A program made the translations under genes and the position numbers. Under the pieces are notes generated by a model. The model was not told where the DNA came from, searched no databases, and was given only the letters and a program-made list of their open reading frames with translations. Shown piece after piece: positions 62,795-64,000 of a stretch of 64,000 bases of DNA; position 1 is the stretch's first letter; each line of letters opens with the position of its first letter. This stretch comes from Alloyangia pacifica (GTDB lineage: Bacteria; Pseudomonadota; Alphaproteobacteria; Rhodobacterales; Rhodobacteraceae). Where the stretch lies: the NCBI RefSeq assembly GCF_003111685.1, contig NZ_CP022195.1, positions 53,531-117,530 of the forward strand, in the 5' to 3' direction.

Positions 62795-64000
62795 ATGGAC
62801 CTGAGCTTCTACTGGCGCATCTTCCTGCGCCGCATCCCTTACCTGATCATCTTCGCCGCGCTCGGCATCGCGATCGGCGTCTCCATCGCCATCTCACTGC
62901 CGGCACGCTACGGCGCGCGCGCAGTAATGATCGTCGAATCCGAGCAGATCCCCGACGAGCTCGCCGCCTCCACGGTGCAGACCAACGCCATCGAGGCGCT
63001 GCAGATCATCCGCCAGCGCATTCTCAGCCGCGAGGTGCTGCTCGAGCTCGGTAACAGGCTCAAGGTCTTCGAGCTGGTCGAGGCCCGGGGAGCGACGGAT
63101 GTCAGCCGACGACAAGGTCCGCTACATGCGCGACAGCCTCGAGATCAGCACCACCGGCGGCGGGCGCGGGCGCCTCGGGGGCAACCATCGGTCACCGTGG
63201 CCTTCAGCGACGCGCCAAGCCCGCGGCTCGCCGCCGAGGTGACCAATGAGATCGTCACGCTGATCCTGCAGGAAACGTGCAGACCCGCACCGCGGTGGCC
63301 GGGCAGACGCTCGAGTTCTTCGACCAGGAGGTCGAGCGGCTGGCGCAGCGCCTGTCGCAGCTGAGCGCGCAGATCCTCGATTTCAAGGAAAACAACATCG
63401 AGCGCTGCCGGACAGCCTCGATTTCCGCCGCGGCCATCAGGCGGCCTTGCAGGAGCGGCTGACCGGGCTCGCGCGTGAGCGCCAGACGCTGGTCGACCGC
63501 CGCGGCCAGCTCGCCGCGATCTTCGAGGCGACCGGCAGGACGGAGGCGGCCGGGATCCCGCGGAGCCGCCGTCGCCGCAACACCTCCAGCTCGAGGCGTT
63601 GCGCGAGGAGCAGATGCGCCAGTCGGTCGTGCTTTCGGAGCGCAACCCCGCGGATGAAGCTCCTGGCCGCGCGCATCGCCAAGCTCGAGGCGGAGATCGA
63701 GGCCGGGATCGAGGCAGGCCCCACAGGCGGCGGCGCCACGCCGGAGGGGCAGGGGGGCGCTCAGGCCTCGCTGCTCGACATCCAGCTTGTCGACATCGAC
63801 ACGCAGATCCGGGCCATCGATGCGCAGGTCTCCGAGACCGAACTCCGACTGGCAGATGTCACCGCCAGCATCGCCTCGACCCCCCGGCAACACGGTAATG
63901 TTGTCGACGCTCGAGCGCGACTACGACAACATCAAGCGCCAATATGACCGCGCGGTCGATGCCCAGGCCAAGGCTTCGACCGGCAATGTCATCGAGTCGC
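62795..64000 (+). pseudogene. Wzz/GumC-type chain-length determinant, 3' end outside window, at least six frameshifts
   Basis: ATG at 62795: MDLSFYWRIFLRRIPYLIIF, one TM helix, then the Wzz periplasmic start (ARYGARAVMIVESEQIPDEL) and long coiled coil (EVERLAQRLSQLSAQILDFK; LTGLARERQTLVDRRGQLAA; MLSTLERDYDNIKRQYDRAV). Coding jumps between frames near 63,090, 63,180, 63,286, 63,408, 63,555, 63,645 and 63,888, each explained by one base in a run of 2-6 identical bases. The protein would control polysaccharide length. The density of indels favours sequencing error. Confidence 0.7.

Noticed and set aside
1..64000. tRNA and rRNA genes
   Set aside because: I looked for the T-loop consensus and for conserved rRNA blocks by eye and saw none; a covariance search would be decisive.

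Overview
The window looks like part of a plasmid or chromid of a marine-type alphaproteobacterium of the Rhodobacteraceae (Roseobacter/Salipiger-like). Reasons: high GC, many TRAP transporters, GntR/FCD regulators, a BioR-type biotin operator, DUF982 and BKACE genes, and a compact parA-parB-replicase module of the kind called DnaA-like in Rhodobacterales (family assignment from memory of motifs; no search was possible).

Layout. 1-3.1 kb: end of a catabolic cluster (FAD oxidoreductase, broken haloacid dehalogenase, cupin, truncated M20 peptidase), then an outer-membrane barrel gene with a stop codon inside its signal peptide. 3.6-6.1 kb: an IS30-family element split by an IS110/IS1111-type element whose 3' non-coding end carries a candidate target guide. 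6.3-15.7 kb: TetR regulator and a long operon with two complete TRAP transporters, a GAF protein, an amidohydrolase and an SDR; the regulator and the operon share operator-like repeats. 15.7-16.5 kb: dead IS remnants. 16.6-18.9 kb: bioR, BioR box, bioY, bioB. 19.1-27.5 kb: HlyD/DUF3302 pair, cold-shock gene, and a minus-strand run of two transglutaminase-like proteins with small unknown proteins and a Crp/Fnr regulator. 27.7-32.4 kb: sulfatase, receiver protein, FixJ-like regulator and sensor kinase, several of them broken. 32.7-36 kb: aminotransferase, BKACE and a GcvT-C-like small protein divergent from an RpiR regulator. 36.3-37.4 kb: an IS903-type IS5 element with a 9-bp target duplication. 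37.6-41.5 kb: catabolic operon (allantoinase-like gene with a large internal deletion, DapA-like lyase, SDR), GntR regulator, MaoC. 42-45.5 kb: Kbp-like LysM protein, CYTH protein, and a surface lipoprotein with its Slam translocon. 45.6-49.2 kb: a TetR-esterase fusion and a POT peptide transporter. 49.3-53.7 kb: replication/partition module with at least sixteen perfect copies of a GTCCCCGCGGGGAC palindrome, ten sites of which form a 166-bp higher-order repeat. 53.9-64 kb: CBM/FG-GAP surface protein, DHA2 efflux pump and an exopolysaccharide cluster (glycosyltransferases, polymerase/ligase, acyltransferase, GspA-like ATPase, Wzz-like protein).

The strongest leads are the palindrome-rich partition region with its shared half-site upstream of the replicase, the IS1111 element whose non-coding RNA region matches its own insertion site, the TetR-HSL fusion lacking the nucleophile serine, and the Slam pair. 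A caution applies to the right-hand 4 kb and several other genes: nearly all frameshifts are one-base changes in short homopolymers, so many pseudogene calls may be base-calling errors.
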